Source: Myxococcales bacterium (GTDB taxonomy: Bacteria > Myxococcota_A > UBA9042). From it: a stretch of DNA of 37,042 nucleotides. Below, in pieces: positions 1 to 7,991 of the stretch (position 1 is the stretch's first letter; every line of letters begins with the position of its first letter). Made by a program: the position numbers and the translations under genes. The notes below the pieces were generated by a model. The model saw only the letters and a program-made list of their open reading frames with translations. It was not told the DNA's origin and did not search any database. Location: positions 1 through 37,042 of the forward strand of contig SHZF01000044.1 of assembly GCA_009692425.1 (NCBI GenBank), read 5' to 3'.

Positions 1-1
1 T

Positions 2-1519
2 GTCGGGCCGGGCGGGCTGGTCGGGCTGAAGTTGGCGGTGGTTGCCGTCGCTTTCGCAGCCCAGTCCGTCGCGCTGTACAAGATGGGAACGCCGTCGGCG
101 TGGGCCGCGCTGCTGCTCGTATTGGGGGCGGCGGCCAGCGCGTTCCGCTTCCTGGAGCGGCCCTACTTGTTCAGCATCCTGGTCCTGACGGCAACCGTGC
201 TGGGGCTGCAGGCGTGGCGGCACGGTCGCCGAGCGGGGCTCTTCGTCGCGCTGTTGGCCCCGGTCGTCGGCATCCACCTGCACGCGGGCGCCTTGGACGC
301 CATACTCGCGTGGAGTGCGTGCGCCGCCGGGGCGTGGTTCGAACCGCGCGGGCACCTGGGCGCACCGGGCCAGGCTGCGCTGGGCACGACGTGGAGCCCC
401 AGATCCGCAACGCTCGCGCTCGCTGGGGTGGGGTGTCTGATGGGGGCGAGTCTCGCCGCGTTCGCCCCGTCGGGCGTGGCGGTGTTGGGGCTGCCGTTCT
501 CTTTTGGTTCCGACTCGTACTGGCACGCCCATCTCGCGGAATTCCGGCCGTTGGCGTGGGAGGCGACTGCTCTGCCGCAGTGGCTGCTGGTAGGCGCGGC
601 GCTGGGCGGTGCGGCAGTTGCCCTGCGTGTGCGACGCTTTGGCGACGCAATGCTGCTCGCCGGGTTCGCCGCGCTGTCCGTGCGCCACATGCGGATGGTG
701 TGGCCGCTCGCTACGGTCGCCGTGCCGGTCCTCGGCGCCTTGCTGGCGCGCGACAGGCTGCAGGTCGATGTACCCAGGCGACGGCACGGCCTTGCCCTGG
801 TCGGAGTCGCCACGGTGGCGTTGATCGCGGTAGCCACAATCGAATGGCGCGCGACGGCCAAGCCGTTGACTGCGGCTGCGCTGGACGAGCGCCGGTTTCC
901 GCTTGGACTGATGGCCACCGCCGCTGCATTGCCAGGCGAAGTGTTTGTGAGCGACGGCCTGGCGGGAACGTGGTTGTGGCGCCATTGGCAACCGCCAGAC
1001 GCGCAGCACCCGACCGCACGGGGGCGCGTGCTGGTCCACAACTGCCTGGAGTGCTACGCCGAAGCGACGTACCGCGACGTCTACCAGCGCATCCGCTACG
1101 GCGAGCCCGGCTGGGAGCAGGCCTTGGCTCGCCTGGGCGTCCGCACCGCGCTGCTCAAGCACACGACGCCGGGCGAGCGCCGCTTCCAGCATGGGCGGCC
1201 CAACCTGCGCCAGCACCTGTTTGCCCACCCCGACTGGGTGCTGGTCGCCTGGGACGACCTCGCGTCGGTCTTCACGCGGCGCGACAGTCTGCCCGCCGCA
1301 ACGCCGGTGCTGGCGGGCTTTCCCGTGGATCCCGACACCGGTCGACCGCGTCCGGATGCCACGATGGAAGCCGTGCAGCGCGCGCTGGCCGCCCATGCCG
1401 CGGCTCACCCGCACGATGGCCGAGCCCTCGACATGCTGGCGCGGCAGCACCGGCGGGGCGGCCATCCCATCGAAGCGGCCCGGTTGGAAGCCGAACGCGC
1501 GCGGCGGCTGGCGTTTTGA
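2..1519 (+). CDS. Polytopic membrane protein, 5' end cut by the window (glycosyltransferase-like family)
   Basis: The frame is open to the left edge of the window, so the gene probably starts upstream; a TTG at 32 is the first possible start inside it. The first 285 or so residues contain about eight hydrophobic segments. A soluble tail of roughly 200 residues follows, with the phrases VFVSDGLAG, WVLVAWDDLASVF and a helical end resembling one TPR unit. Hydrophobic N-terminal spans followed by a tail with a 'VLVxxDDxAxVF' phrase are common in bacterial proteins related to the GT39/PMT glycosyltransferases and in their repeat-bearing relatives. The segment ERPYLFSILVLT also fits that group. The catalytic first loop, where an Asp pair would be expected, lies outside the window. 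The specific function is therefore unknown and the family call is an inference. It ends 98 bases before the apaG stop, in convergent orientation. Confidence 0.7.
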   Translation, partial: VGPGGLVGLKLAVVAVAFAAQSVALYKMGTPSAWAALLLVLGAAASAFRFLERPYLFSILVLTATVLGLQAWRHGRRAGLFVALLAPVVGIHLHAGALDAILAWSACAAGAWFEPRGHLGAPGQAALGTTWSPRSATLALAGVGCLMGASLAAFAPSGVAVLGLPFSFGSDSYWHAHLAEFRPLAWEATALPQWLLVGAALGGAAVALRVRRFGDAMLLAGFAALSVRHMRMVWPLATVAVPVLGALLARDRLQVDVPRRRHGLALVGVATVALIAVATIEWRATAKPLTAAALDERRFPLGLMATAAALPGEVFVSDGLAGTWLWRHWQPPDAQHPTARGRVLVHNCLECYAEATYRDVYQRIRYGEPGWEQALARLGVRTALLKHTTPGERRFQHGRPNLRQHLFAHPDWVLVAWDDLASVFTRRDSLPAATPVLAGFPVDPDTGRPRPDATMEAVQRALAAHAAAHPHDGRALDMLARQHRRGGHPIEAARLEAERARRLAF

Positions 1520-1541
1520 CGTGCCCGGGTGCCCATGCAGC

Positions 1542-1636
1542 TCGGACCAACAACTGCAGGTCGGACCAACAACTGCAGGTCGGATCAACAACTGCAGGTC
1601 AGTTCAACGCCTGCGGGTCAGTTCAACGCCTGCGGG
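1542..1636. repeat. Five 19-bp tandem repeats overlapping the 3' end of apaG
   Basis: Units lie at 1542-1560, 1561-1579, 1580-1598, 1599-1617 and 1618-1636. The first two are identical (TCGGACCAACAACTGCAGG). The third differs by one base. The last two are identical to each other (TCAGTTCAACGCCTGCGGG) and differ from the first type at several positions. The last unit contains the apaG stop codon and its final codons (PQALN on the minus strand). The array therefore looks like outward duplication of the apaG 3' end into the convergent spacer. No spacers separate the units, so this is not a CRISPR array. Confidence 0.9.
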
Positions 1637-2007
1637 TCGATGAGCACAAACGGCGCGATGCTGACCTCGAACGGCTCGCCATCTTCGCGGATCATCTGGT
1701 ACGTGCCCCGCATCTCGCCGAACGCGCTGTCGAGCGGGCAGCCGGACACGTACTGGAAGCCCTCGTTGGGCCGCAGCACCGGTTGGTGCCCGACGACACC
1801 GGGGCCGCGCACCGTCTCGACCTTGCCGTCGGCATTCGTGATGACCCACTCGCGGCTGACGAGTTGGACGGTGCGCTCCGACAGGTTGCTGATCGTGATC
1901 TGGTAGGCGAAAAACCAGCGGCCCTCCGAGGGCACCGACTCCTCGGCCACGAAGCGGCAATCAACATCGATCTGGATGCCGCTCGTCGTCGCCGTCGAAG
2001 TCGACAT
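1618..2007 (-). CDS. apaG: ApaG domain protein (Co2+/Mg2+ efflux-associated family)
   Basis: The protein has 129 residues, close to the usual ApaG length of about 125. The whole sequence follows the family: an immunoglobulin-like beta sandwich with FFAYQITISNLSERTVQL, a REWVITNADGKVE strand, the glycine-rich GPGVVGHQPVLRPNEGFQY loop and the GEMRGTYQM segment. ApaG has been linked genetically to cobalt resistance and magnesium homeostasis, and the fold also occurs in F-box proteins; its biochemical activity is not settled. The ATG at 2007 is chosen because the family begins just after it and a purine-rich GGGGGAA lies upstream. It starts 43 bases after the Ser/Thr kinase stop on the same strand, so the two are probably cotranscribed. 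The last codons and stop lie inside a 19-bp tandem repeat. Confidence 0.93.
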   Translation of the reverse strand: MSTSTATTSGIQIDVDCRFVAEESVPSEGRWFFAYQITISNLSERTVQLVSREWVITNADGKVETVRGPGVVGHQPVLRPNEGFQYVSGCPLDSAFGEMRGTYQMIREDGEPFEVSIAPFVLIDPQALN

Positions 2008-2050
2008 GGCCGTTCCCCCGCCAGAAAGCCAGCGCGTACCCCACGACTCA

Positions 2051-4492
2051 TCAGGGGGCACGGCGCGACGGCACTGGTTGTGGAGCATGCCGTGCTGGCG
2101 CGGCCGAGGCAACTGCGCGTCCCTTGGGCCGCGGATTCCGAGCGGTGGCGGGCCGCTTGGCAACCGGCAATTGCGCCTTGGGCTGGACGCGGCCTACGGG
2201 CTTGGCGAGTACTTTTCCCTTGGCGGGAGCGGCCTTGGCCACCGCGCGCTGGGGTGGTGCCGTCGTTGCGGCGGGCGCCTTGGCGGGCGTCGGCCGCGCA
2301 TGGGCTCGCGTCAGCCTGGCAATGGCAGGCGCCGGTCGGGCAATGGCAGGCGCAGACCGGGCATTGGCAGGCGCAGACCGGGCAATGGCAGGCGCAGACC
2401 GGGCATTGGCCGGCGTCGGCCTCGGCACAGGTGGCGTCGGCCGCGCGACGGGGCTCGCCAGCGCGCTTGGCTCGAGCCGCGGGCGCGCGTCGGGACGCTC
2501 GACCCGCTCGATGGGACGGCCAGCCCACGCCATGCGTTCGGCGTTGCGCGACACGGCTCGCTGGGCGGCCCGCTCCCGTGCGGCGATGTCCTCGGGTGTC
2601 AAGGTGCGGTCCGTCTTGCGTGCGGGCGCCGCTTGGGCGACTGCGGGCCGACCGTTCGCGACACTGGGGAACTGCAGTTCGACCGACGCGACGGCCCGCG
2701 TGGCGGGCTCGGGCAACTCGGCGGGACGGAATTGAGGCATACCGCGCGGAACGCCGGCCTGCCGCGCGCCGCTCGCCCGTAGCCCTGAGCGCTGTACCGC
2801 ATCGGTGCGAGTCCCAGGAGCGTCGTCGAAAAGACTCGCCACGAGTGCATCGTTGGCCTCGGGTAGTTCGACCTTGGCGCCGACGACTTCGAGGACGACG
2901 GCGAGCATCACGAGCGCACCACAGCCCCACGCGGCGAAGCTTGCCAGCGCCATCCCGCGCTGGGCGGCGACGCGCTCCGGGTCCACCTTGGTTGCGGCGC
3001 GCGTGCGCGTCGGGGGACCGGCGGCCAGGGGAGCGTGCTCTGCCGCTGCGTGGTCATCGCCGACCGGCTTCGGATTGCGCAGGCTCGACGGGCGCAGGGC
3101 ATCGACGGCCGATCCCGTTGCGGGCCGGGCTGCGGCATCGGCGCCGTCAGGGGTACCCCGAGCCACCACCGCGTCCGGCTCGTACGACTTGCCGACGGCC
3201 GCCTCGGCGGGAAGCAGGTTGGCGCGGCTGCGCGACTTGCGCACCTCCGAAACCGGCGCCCGCTCGCGCACCTCGCTGGCCGGCCGCAGTTCCGGTTCGG
3301 CGACGCGCCAGTCGACGCGGCTGTCGCCCGTCGCATTGCGCAGGCGGGCACGGCGCTCCGCGGGAGCCAGGTCCGCGTACGTACCCGGCGGCAGCGTACT
3401 GGGGCGCAGCGGCTGCGGCGGACCCGCGTTGGGTGCCAGCGCCGGCCGCGGCCGGCCGTCGTCGTCAGCATACAGCAGCGGCTGGGCCTGTTGCACACTG
3501 CGCCGCGCCTCGTTGAGTCCCACCATGCGCAGCAACGCTTGCGGGTCATAGCGCGCGCGACTGGCCCCCGCGAGGTGCTCCATATCAGCCAGCATCGCGT
3601 CGGCACTGAAGTAGCGGTCCTCCAAGCGCGTGGCCAGCGCCTTCTGGAGCCAGCGCCGCACGTCGTCGGGCAGGTTGCGAAAGCGCTCGCCCCACTCGAT
3701 TTCGCCGCGGATCGCCCGCTGTTGCAGCACTTCGGTCGAGCCGCGCCCGAAAAGCGGATGGCCGGTGAACATCTCGAACGCGACGGCACCCAGCGAGTAG
3801 AGGTCCGCACGCCCATCGACCACGCCGCCAGCGGCCTGTTCCGGTGCCATGTAGTGCATCTTGCCCTTGACCGTTCCCGTGCGCGATCGCTGACTCTGGT
3901 GCTCGCCGCGCGCGATGCCGAAGTCGGTGATCTTGACGAGCGGCTCCGACGACACGAGCAGGTTCTGTGGGCTGATGTCGCGGTGCACGATGCCGTACGT
4001 GCGCCCGGTCGAAGAGCGGAAGTCGTGCACATAACGCAGGCCCGTCAGCGCCTGTCGCAGGATCTCGAATGCGACCGGCGTCGCCATGACCTGGCGCAGG
4101 ATGCGGTGCGCCTGCAGGATTTGCCCGAGGTCGCGCCCTTGCACGAGTTCCATGGCGAGGTAGTGCTGGCCGTAGGTTTCGCCAACCTCGTGCACCCGGA
4201 CCACGTTCGGGTGCTCGAACTGCTGGACGATGCGGCCCTCATCCTTGAACATTCGAATAAATTCAGCATTGTCTGCTAGGTGGTCGTGCAACACCTTGAG
4301 TGCCAGCAGCCGCCCGTGCAAGACATCGGCGGGCAAGACTTCGGCGCGGTAGACGGTCGCCATCCCACCCGCGGCGATGCGGGCTGTCAGCATGAAGCGG
4401 CCGAAGGGCTTGGGCGGGTCGAGTTGGCCGGTAATCATGGCGCTTGCATCCAGAGGTCGCGCGCGCTCGGACCGGTACGGGCGGCGGGCCAT
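2051..4492 (-). CDS. Transmembrane Ser/Thr protein kinase with repetitive C-terminal tail
   Basis: A eukaryotic-type (PknB/Hanks) kinase of 813 residues. The glycine-rich loop is at 39-47 (IAAGGMATV), the ATP-anchoring lysine is K66, a likely alpha-C glutamate is E85, the catalytic loop is H170-R171-D172 with N177, DFG is at 190-192 and APE at 216-218. All key residues are present, so it should be active. One hydrophobic segment at about 510-535 follows a Pro/Ala/Arg-rich juxtamembrane linker. The remaining 280 or so residues would be outside the cytoplasm. They are low-complexity and include 7-residue ARSAPAI/ARSAPAN repeats. ATG 4492 is the first reasonable start; ATG 4438 (MITGQLDPPKP) is nearly as good, and neither has a strong ribosome site. 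The frame stays open further upstream only as a shadow of the divergent deaminase gene. apaG follows 43 bases downstream. The substrate is unknown. Confidence 0.93.
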   Translation of the reverse strand: MARRPYRSERARPLDASAMITGQLDPPKPFGRFMLTARIAAGGMATVYRAEVLPADVLHGRLLALKVLHDHLADNAEFIRMFKDEGRIVQQFEHPNVVRVHEVGETYGQHYLAMELVQGRDLGQILQAHRILRQVMATPVAFEILRQALTGLRYVHDFRSSTGRTYGIVHRDISPQNLLVSSEPLVKITDFGIARGEHQSQRSRTGTVKGKMHYMAPEQAAGGVVDGRADLYSLGAVAFEMFTGHPLFGRGSTEVLQQRAIRGEIEWGERFRNLPDDVRRWLQKALATRLEDRYFSADAMLADMEHLAGASRARYDPQALLRMVGLNEARRSVQQAQPLLYADDDGRPRPALAPNAGPPQPLRPSTLPPGTYADLAPAERRARLRNATGDSRVDWRVAEPELRPASEVRERAPVSEVRKSRSRANLLPAEAAVGKSYEPDAVVARGTPDGADAAARPATGSAVDALRPSSLRNPKPVGDDHAAAEHAPLAAGPPTRTRAATKVDPERVAAQRGMALASFAAWGCGALVMLAVVLEVVGAKVELPEANDALVASLFDDAPGTRTDAVQRSGLRASGARQAGVPRGMPQFRPAELPEPATRAVASVELQFPSVANGRPAVAQAAPARKTDRTLTPEDIAARERAAQRAVSRNAERMAWAGRPIERVERPDARPRLEPSALASPVARPTPPVPRPTPANARSAPAIARSAPANARSAPAIARPAPAIARLTRAHARPTPAKAPAATTAPPQRAVAKAAPAKGKVLAKPVGRVQPKAQLPVAKRPATARNPRPKGRAVASAAPARHAPQPVPSRRAP
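2317..2412 (-). repeat. 21-bp tandem repeats in the Ser/Thr kinase gene
   Basis: About four near-identical 21-bp units, reading AGACCGGGCAATGGCAGGCG plus one base with CAAT/CATT alternation, encode the 7-residue repeat ARSAPAI/ARSAPAN in the extracytoplasmic tail of the kinase. The period is a multiple of three, so gain or loss of a unit would change tail length without shifting the frame. Confidence 0.85.
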
Positions 4493-4615
4493 CGTGGAGC
4501 CTAGCGCCGGCACGCGGAGTCGCCAGTTTTCCTGTGCCGGCAGGTGCTGGCCAAGCCGAGGCGGTTCCCCTACCTTCGGCGGGCCGGGCGCGACTCCGGC
4601 GGCGGACCTGCGGAC

Positions 4616-5092
4616 ATGAAAGACAAGCACCTGCGCATCCGCCTCGAGCAGTGCCTCGCCTTGGCCAAGGCGTCGAACTGTCCACGCCGCAAGTTCGGCG
4701 CCCTCCTGCTCGACCCGCAGCGCAACGTCACGCTGATGGACGGCTACAACGGCGGCCCGCGCGGGGGTGGCGAGCTGTGCGGCGACGACGTGTGCCTGCG
4801 CGACACCCTGAGCATTCCGTCCGGCCAGCGCATGGAGATCGGGTGCCACCATGCCGAGATGAATGTCATCTGCAACGCCGCGGCTGCCGGTGTCGCGACG
4901 GACGGTGCCTGGCTGATCGTCACCGGCGAGCCTTGTATGATGTGCGCCAAACTGATCCACCATGCCGGCATTCGCCGCGTGATCGTAGTCGATGGGGGCT
5001 ACGGCGGCGCGAACGGCATCGAGTACCTGGAGACGCACGGGGTCGAGGCCCAGCGCGTCGACGGTCCGCGCGACCCGCGCCTGTCGGCATAG
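4616..5092 (+). CDS. dCMP deaminase-like zinc-dependent deaminase
   Basis: A protein of 158 residues in the CDA/dCMP deaminase superfamily (ComEB/dCMP deaminase type). The catalytic H79-A80-E81 (in GCHHAEMNVIC) and the zinc ligands C107 and C110 (GEPCMMCAKLI) are in place. The family's YNGGPRGGGELC segment before the HAE motif is also present, with extra cysteines C55, C60 and C77. The expected reaction is deamination of dCMP to dUMP, feeding thymidylate synthesis, with cytosolic location. ATG 4616 is chosen because the family fold begins with KHLRIRLEQCLALAKAS; the open frame extends upstream to 4544 without family similarity. The gene is divergent from the Ser/Thr kinase (123-bp spacer) and precedes the histidine kinase by 85 bases. 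A P-loop kinase resembling the partner domain of fused deaminases lies at 7428-7991. Other CDA-fold substrates cannot be excluded. Confidence 0.9.
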   Translation: MKDKHLRIRLEQCLALAKASNCPRRKFGALLLDPQRNVTLMDGYNGGPRGGGELCGDDVCLRDTLSIPSGQRMEIGCHHAEMNVICNAAAAGVATDGAWLIVTGEPCMMCAKLIHHAGIRRVIVVDGGYGGANGIEYLETHGVEAQRVDGPRDPRLSA

Positions 5093-5120
5093 GCCTGCGG
5101 GCACCGGGTGAGCCTCTAGA

Positions 5121-5148
5121 TTGACCGCGCACTGCACTCGACTAGGCT
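5121..5148 (+). promoter_or_regulatory. Possible sigma70-type promoter of the hybrid histidine kinase
   Basis: TTGACC (5121-5126) is followed after 16 bases by TAGGCT (5143-5148). The -35 matches five of six consensus bases and the -10 keeps the T, A and final T. A start about seven bases later would leave a leader of some 20 bases carrying the AGGACGAG ribosome site at 5167-5174. It is a prediction by eye in a GC-rich genome, where spurious matches are less common but sigma preferences are unknown. Confidence 0.4.
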
Positions 5149-5177
5149 TAACGTGTACCCCAAGCGCAGGACGAGAC

Positions 5178-7436
5178 ATGGTTTCCCGCGACGACGCACC
5201 TCTGCCCGACCCCTCTATGGTGGCGCGACACTTGCTGGAGCACACTTCTGCCGTCGCCTTCGTAAAGGACGCGGCGGGCCGCTACCTGTTCGTCAATCCC
5301 GCTTTCGAGGCGCTGGTCCAGCAGACGATCGGGGGCCCCGATACGGCTGATCCCATTGCCAGCCAAACGGATTCCGGCCTGTGGTCGAGCGAAGTGCGCG
5401 ACCACTTTCGTGCCGTCGACGCCATGGTGCTGCGCGAGGGCTCCGCCGTAACGGGCCTCCTGAAGCTGCCGCACGCAGACGGCGACCACTACTGGCTTGC
5501 CGACAAGGTGGCGCTGCCCGCTTGGGACGGCGGCGCGTGGCTCGGCGGCGTAGCGATCGACGTCACGCCGATGGTCCAGCGCGACCGCACGCTGTGGGGA
5601 GTTCTCGAAGCGGTCATCGACCCGATGCTGACCGTGGATCGCAACGGCATCGTGACGTGGGTGAATCCGGCGTTTACGCGTGAGCTCGGTTGGGGCGAGG
5701 CGGACCTCGCAGGGCGCGCCTTTGCGGAACTCGTCGCACCGCAGGACGCCGGCTATGCGGGCGCCGTCCTGCAGCAGGCTGCGGGAGCCAAGGACGCCAC
5801 GGTCTGGCAAGGCACGCTCCTGGCCCGCAGCGGCACGGCTCGATTCGTCGAGGTCTCGTTTTGTCAGTTGGCCGACGACGGCGTGGTAGGAGTGGTCACT
5901 GACCTGACGGAGCGACGCCGTACGGAGACCCAGCAGCGCTTGTTCGCAGAGGTCTTCGCACGCGCCGGCCAGGCCATGGCGGTGCTCGACGCCACTGGAA
6001 CGACGATCGCGGTCAATGCGGCGTGGGAGACCGTCACCGGCATCGCGCCGGCCGCCGAAGTGGGCCGGACCGCGGCGCTGTTTGGCCCGGATCGCCGCAG
6101 CGACCCCGCCCTGCGCGCGGCGTTTCTCGCGTTGGCAGAGAACGGCCAGTGGCAAGGCGAGAGGGAGATTCCGCACCCAGATGGCGCCGCGCGCCTGCTG
6201 CACATGGCGGTGAGCGCCGTCCCAGGCGACGACGGCGCTACGGGCCACTACCTCGTGGTCTACTCCGACATCACGGAGCGGCGCCGGCACTTGGGCGAAC
6301 GGCAGCGCCTCGAGTCGCAGTTGCAACAGGCGCAAAAGCTCGAATCCCTGGGGCGACTGGCCGGGGGCGTTGCACACGACTTCAACAACCTGCTGACCGC
6401 CATCGCGGGCCACGCCGACATGATCGACATGGACGCCGCGCAGGGCTCCGCCACCCGCGACAGCGCGCGCACCATCGGCGATGCCTGTCGCCGCGCAGGC
6501 AGCGTCGTGCGCCAGTTGCTCGCGTTCGCGCGACAGTTGCCCGGCGAAGCCGTGGCCGTGGACCTGAGCGCGGCCGTGCGCGCCATGCAGCGGATGTTGG
6601 CCCGCACCGTGCGCGCGGACATCGACCTGCAACTCGACCTCCAAACGCCGCTGCCCGCAGTGGTGGCCGACCCCGGTCACGTCGATCAGGTGCTCCTCAA
6701 CCTCGTCGTCAATGCGGCGGAGGCGATGCCGTCGGGCGGCATTCTGACCGTGCGCACCCGTGGCGACGAAGATGAAGCCAGCGTGGTCCTCCTGGTCGAA
6801 GACACTGGAGTGGGCATCGAACCGGACCAGTTGGCCCACATATTCGAGCCATTCTGGTCGACGAAGCAGGCCGGCGGCGGCACGGGCCTCGGGCTGGCTA
6901 CCGTGCACGGCATCGTGGCGCGGCTCGGGGGCCGCATCGACGTGACGAGTCGCATCGGCGTTGGCACGCGCTTCACAGTCACGCTGCCTGCCGCGGATTC
7001 GGTCCCTTCGCCCGAGCCTCCTGCGGACGCGCCGGGGCTGCGTCCGGCATTGCACGGGCGCGTCCTGTTCGTCGAAGATGACGGCGCAGTGCGGCGCGTA
7101 GGCGTGCGTGCGCTCATGCGGGCCGGCTACGCGGTGCGGGAAGCGGCCGATGGCCTGGCGGCCAAAGCCCTCGCCCTGGCAGACTCTGAGCGCTGCGAAC
7201 TGCTGGTGTCAGACTTGGTGATGCCGCGACTGGGCGGAGTCGACCTCGCCATCTCCTTGCGCGCGCGGTGGCCGGGCCTGCCGGTCCTGTTCGTCACCGG
7301 CCATACCGACGTGGATGTGATCGATGCGGCGCTGAGCCTCGCCGGCGCGCGCCTGATGCAGAAGCCGTACAGTCCACGGGCGCTGCTCGATGCAGTCGAT
7401 GAGATGTTGGCCGCTGCCCGGCGGCGGTCAGCCTGA
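5178..7436 (+). CDS. Soluble hybrid sensor histidine kinase (PAS-PAS-PAS-HisKA-HATPase-REC)
   Basis: A protein of 752 residues with no membrane span, so a cytoplasmic sensor. Three PAS-like domains lie at about 10-120, 140-245 and 256-370; each shows the 'F..VNPAFE / I..VNPAFTRELG / I.VNAAWETVTG' pattern. The phosphorylated histidine is H400 in GGVAHDFNNLLTAI. The ATPase domain has an N box (LLNLVVNAAEAM) and G boxes (EDTGVGI, GGGTGLGLATV). A C-terminal receiver starts near 627 with acidic residues in FVEDD, phospho-acceptor D679 (VSDLVMP) and the conserved K in MQKPY. The HDFNNLL type of kinase with its own receiver is typical of hybrid kinases whose output partner is encoded elsewhere; none is visible here. 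ATG 5178 is preceded by AGGACGAG; an earlier TTG at 5121 lies in the putative promoter. The 3' end overlaps the convergent P-loop kinase gene by nine bases. The signal is unknown. Confidence 0.95.
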   Translation: MVSRDDAPLPDPSMVARHLLEHTSAVAFVKDAAGRYLFVNPAFEALVQQTIGGPDTADPIASQTDSGLWSSEVRDHFRAVDAMVLREGSAVTGLLKLPHADGDHYWLADKVALPAWDGGAWLGGVAIDVTPMVQRDRTLWGVLEAVIDPMLTVDRNGIVTWVNPAFTRELGWGEADLAGRAFAELVAPQDAGYAGAVLQQAAGAKDATVWQGTLLARSGTARFVEVSFCQLADDGVVGVVTDLTERRRTETQQRLFAEVFARAGQAMAVLDATGTTIAVNAAWETVTGIAPAAEVGRTAALFGPDRRSDPALRAAFLALAENGQWQGEREIPHPDGAARLLHMAVSAVPGDDGATGHYLVVYSDITERRRHLGERQRLESQLQQAQKLESLGRLAGGVAHDFNNLLTAIAGHADMIDMDAAQGSATRDSARTIGDACRRAGSVVRQLLAFARQLPGEAVAVDLSAAVRAMQRMLARTVRADIDLQLDLQTPLPAVVADPGHVDQVLLNLVVNAAEAMPSGGILTVRTRGDEDEASVVLLVEDTGVGIEPDQLAHIFEPFWSTKQAGGGTGLGLATVHGIVARLGGRIDVTSRIGVGTRFTVTLPAADSVPSPEPPADAPGLRPALHGRVLFVEDDGAVRRVGVRALMRAGYAVREAADGLAAKALALADSERCELLVSDLVMPRLGGVDLAISLRARWPGLPVLFVTGHTDVDVIDAALSLAGARLMQKPYSPRALLDAVDEMLAAARRRSA

Positions 7437-7991
7437 CGCGCGCCCGGTACCCAAGCGCCGCCACAGGGCGTCCAGACGGACAGCCAAGTCTGCCTCGTCG
7501 CCATCGTTCGGCACGATGATGTCGGCCAGCGCCGCGGTCGCGACGAGCTGTTGGGCGGCGCTGTCTGCGCTCGACAGCTCTGCGCCTTCCTGGCGGCGGA
7601 ATTCCTCCAGCGTGGCCGCGTCGCCGGCTCGACCGCGCGCCGCGAGCCGTTGCCAGCGCACGGCTTCCGACGCGTGGACCTCCAACAACACGAAATCGGG
7701 GCGCGCTCGCAGCACGGCCACTTCGGCCGGGGTGCGGATGCTGTCGACAATCACGTCTGACTCGGGCACCAGCGCGGCCAGCGTGCGTTCGGCAAGGACT
7801 CCCGGCCCGCCCGCACGGCGCAACGCGCGCCCGCCCCAGATCAAGTGGTCGCGAGTCGGCTCCTTGCCCTGCCCTGCCAACCACACGCGGATCGCGTCGG
7901 ACAGCGACGTGTAGGCGAAGCCGCGCGCGCGGAACCAGGCGGCGACCGTTCCTTTTCCCGCGGCATTGCGGCCAGTCAACCCGACAATCAC
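7428..7991 (-). CDS. P-loop nucleotide-kinase-like protein
   Basis: A protein of 187 residues with an N-terminal Walker A (GLTGRNAAGKGT). It continues with SLSDAIRVWLAGQG, TRDHLIWGGRALRRAGGPGVLAERTL and VIVDSIRTPAEVAVLR. These phrases fit a group of dephospho-CoA-kinase/adenylate-kinase-like P-loop proteins that in other bacteria occur alone or at the N-terminus of dCMP/dCTP deaminases; this family link is from memory and needs a search. The expected activity is phosphoryl transfer to a small molecule or nucleotide, but the substrate is unknown. The start is GTG at 7991, overlapping the stop of the upstream ygfZ-like gene by four bases (GTGA), so translation is probably coupled. It is the last gene of a long minus-strand unit, and its end overlaps the convergent histidine kinase gene by nine bases. 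It is too divergent to call coaE. Confidence 0.85.
   Translation of the reverse strand: MIVGLTGRNAAGKGTVAAWFRARGFAYTSLSDAIRVWLAGQGKEPTRDHLIWGGRALRRAGGPGVLAERTLAALVPESDVIVDSIRTPAEVAVLRARPDFVLLEVHASEAVRWQRLAARGRAGDAATLEEFRRQEGAELSSADSAAQQLVATAALADIIVPNDGDEADLAVRLDALWRRLGTGRASG

Noticed and set aside
100-3516. Long plus-strand open frame of 1138 codons
   Set aside because: It is antisense to the kinase and apaG and out of frame with the membrane protein. Its sequence is Arg/Ala/Gly/Pro-rich with no recognisable motif, as expected for a shadow in GC-rich DNA.
4493-5245. Upstream extension of the Ser/Thr kinase frame
   Set aside because: The frame is open to 5245, but the region is antisense to the deaminase gene and has no kinase-related sequence; the start at 4492 or 4438 fits the family.
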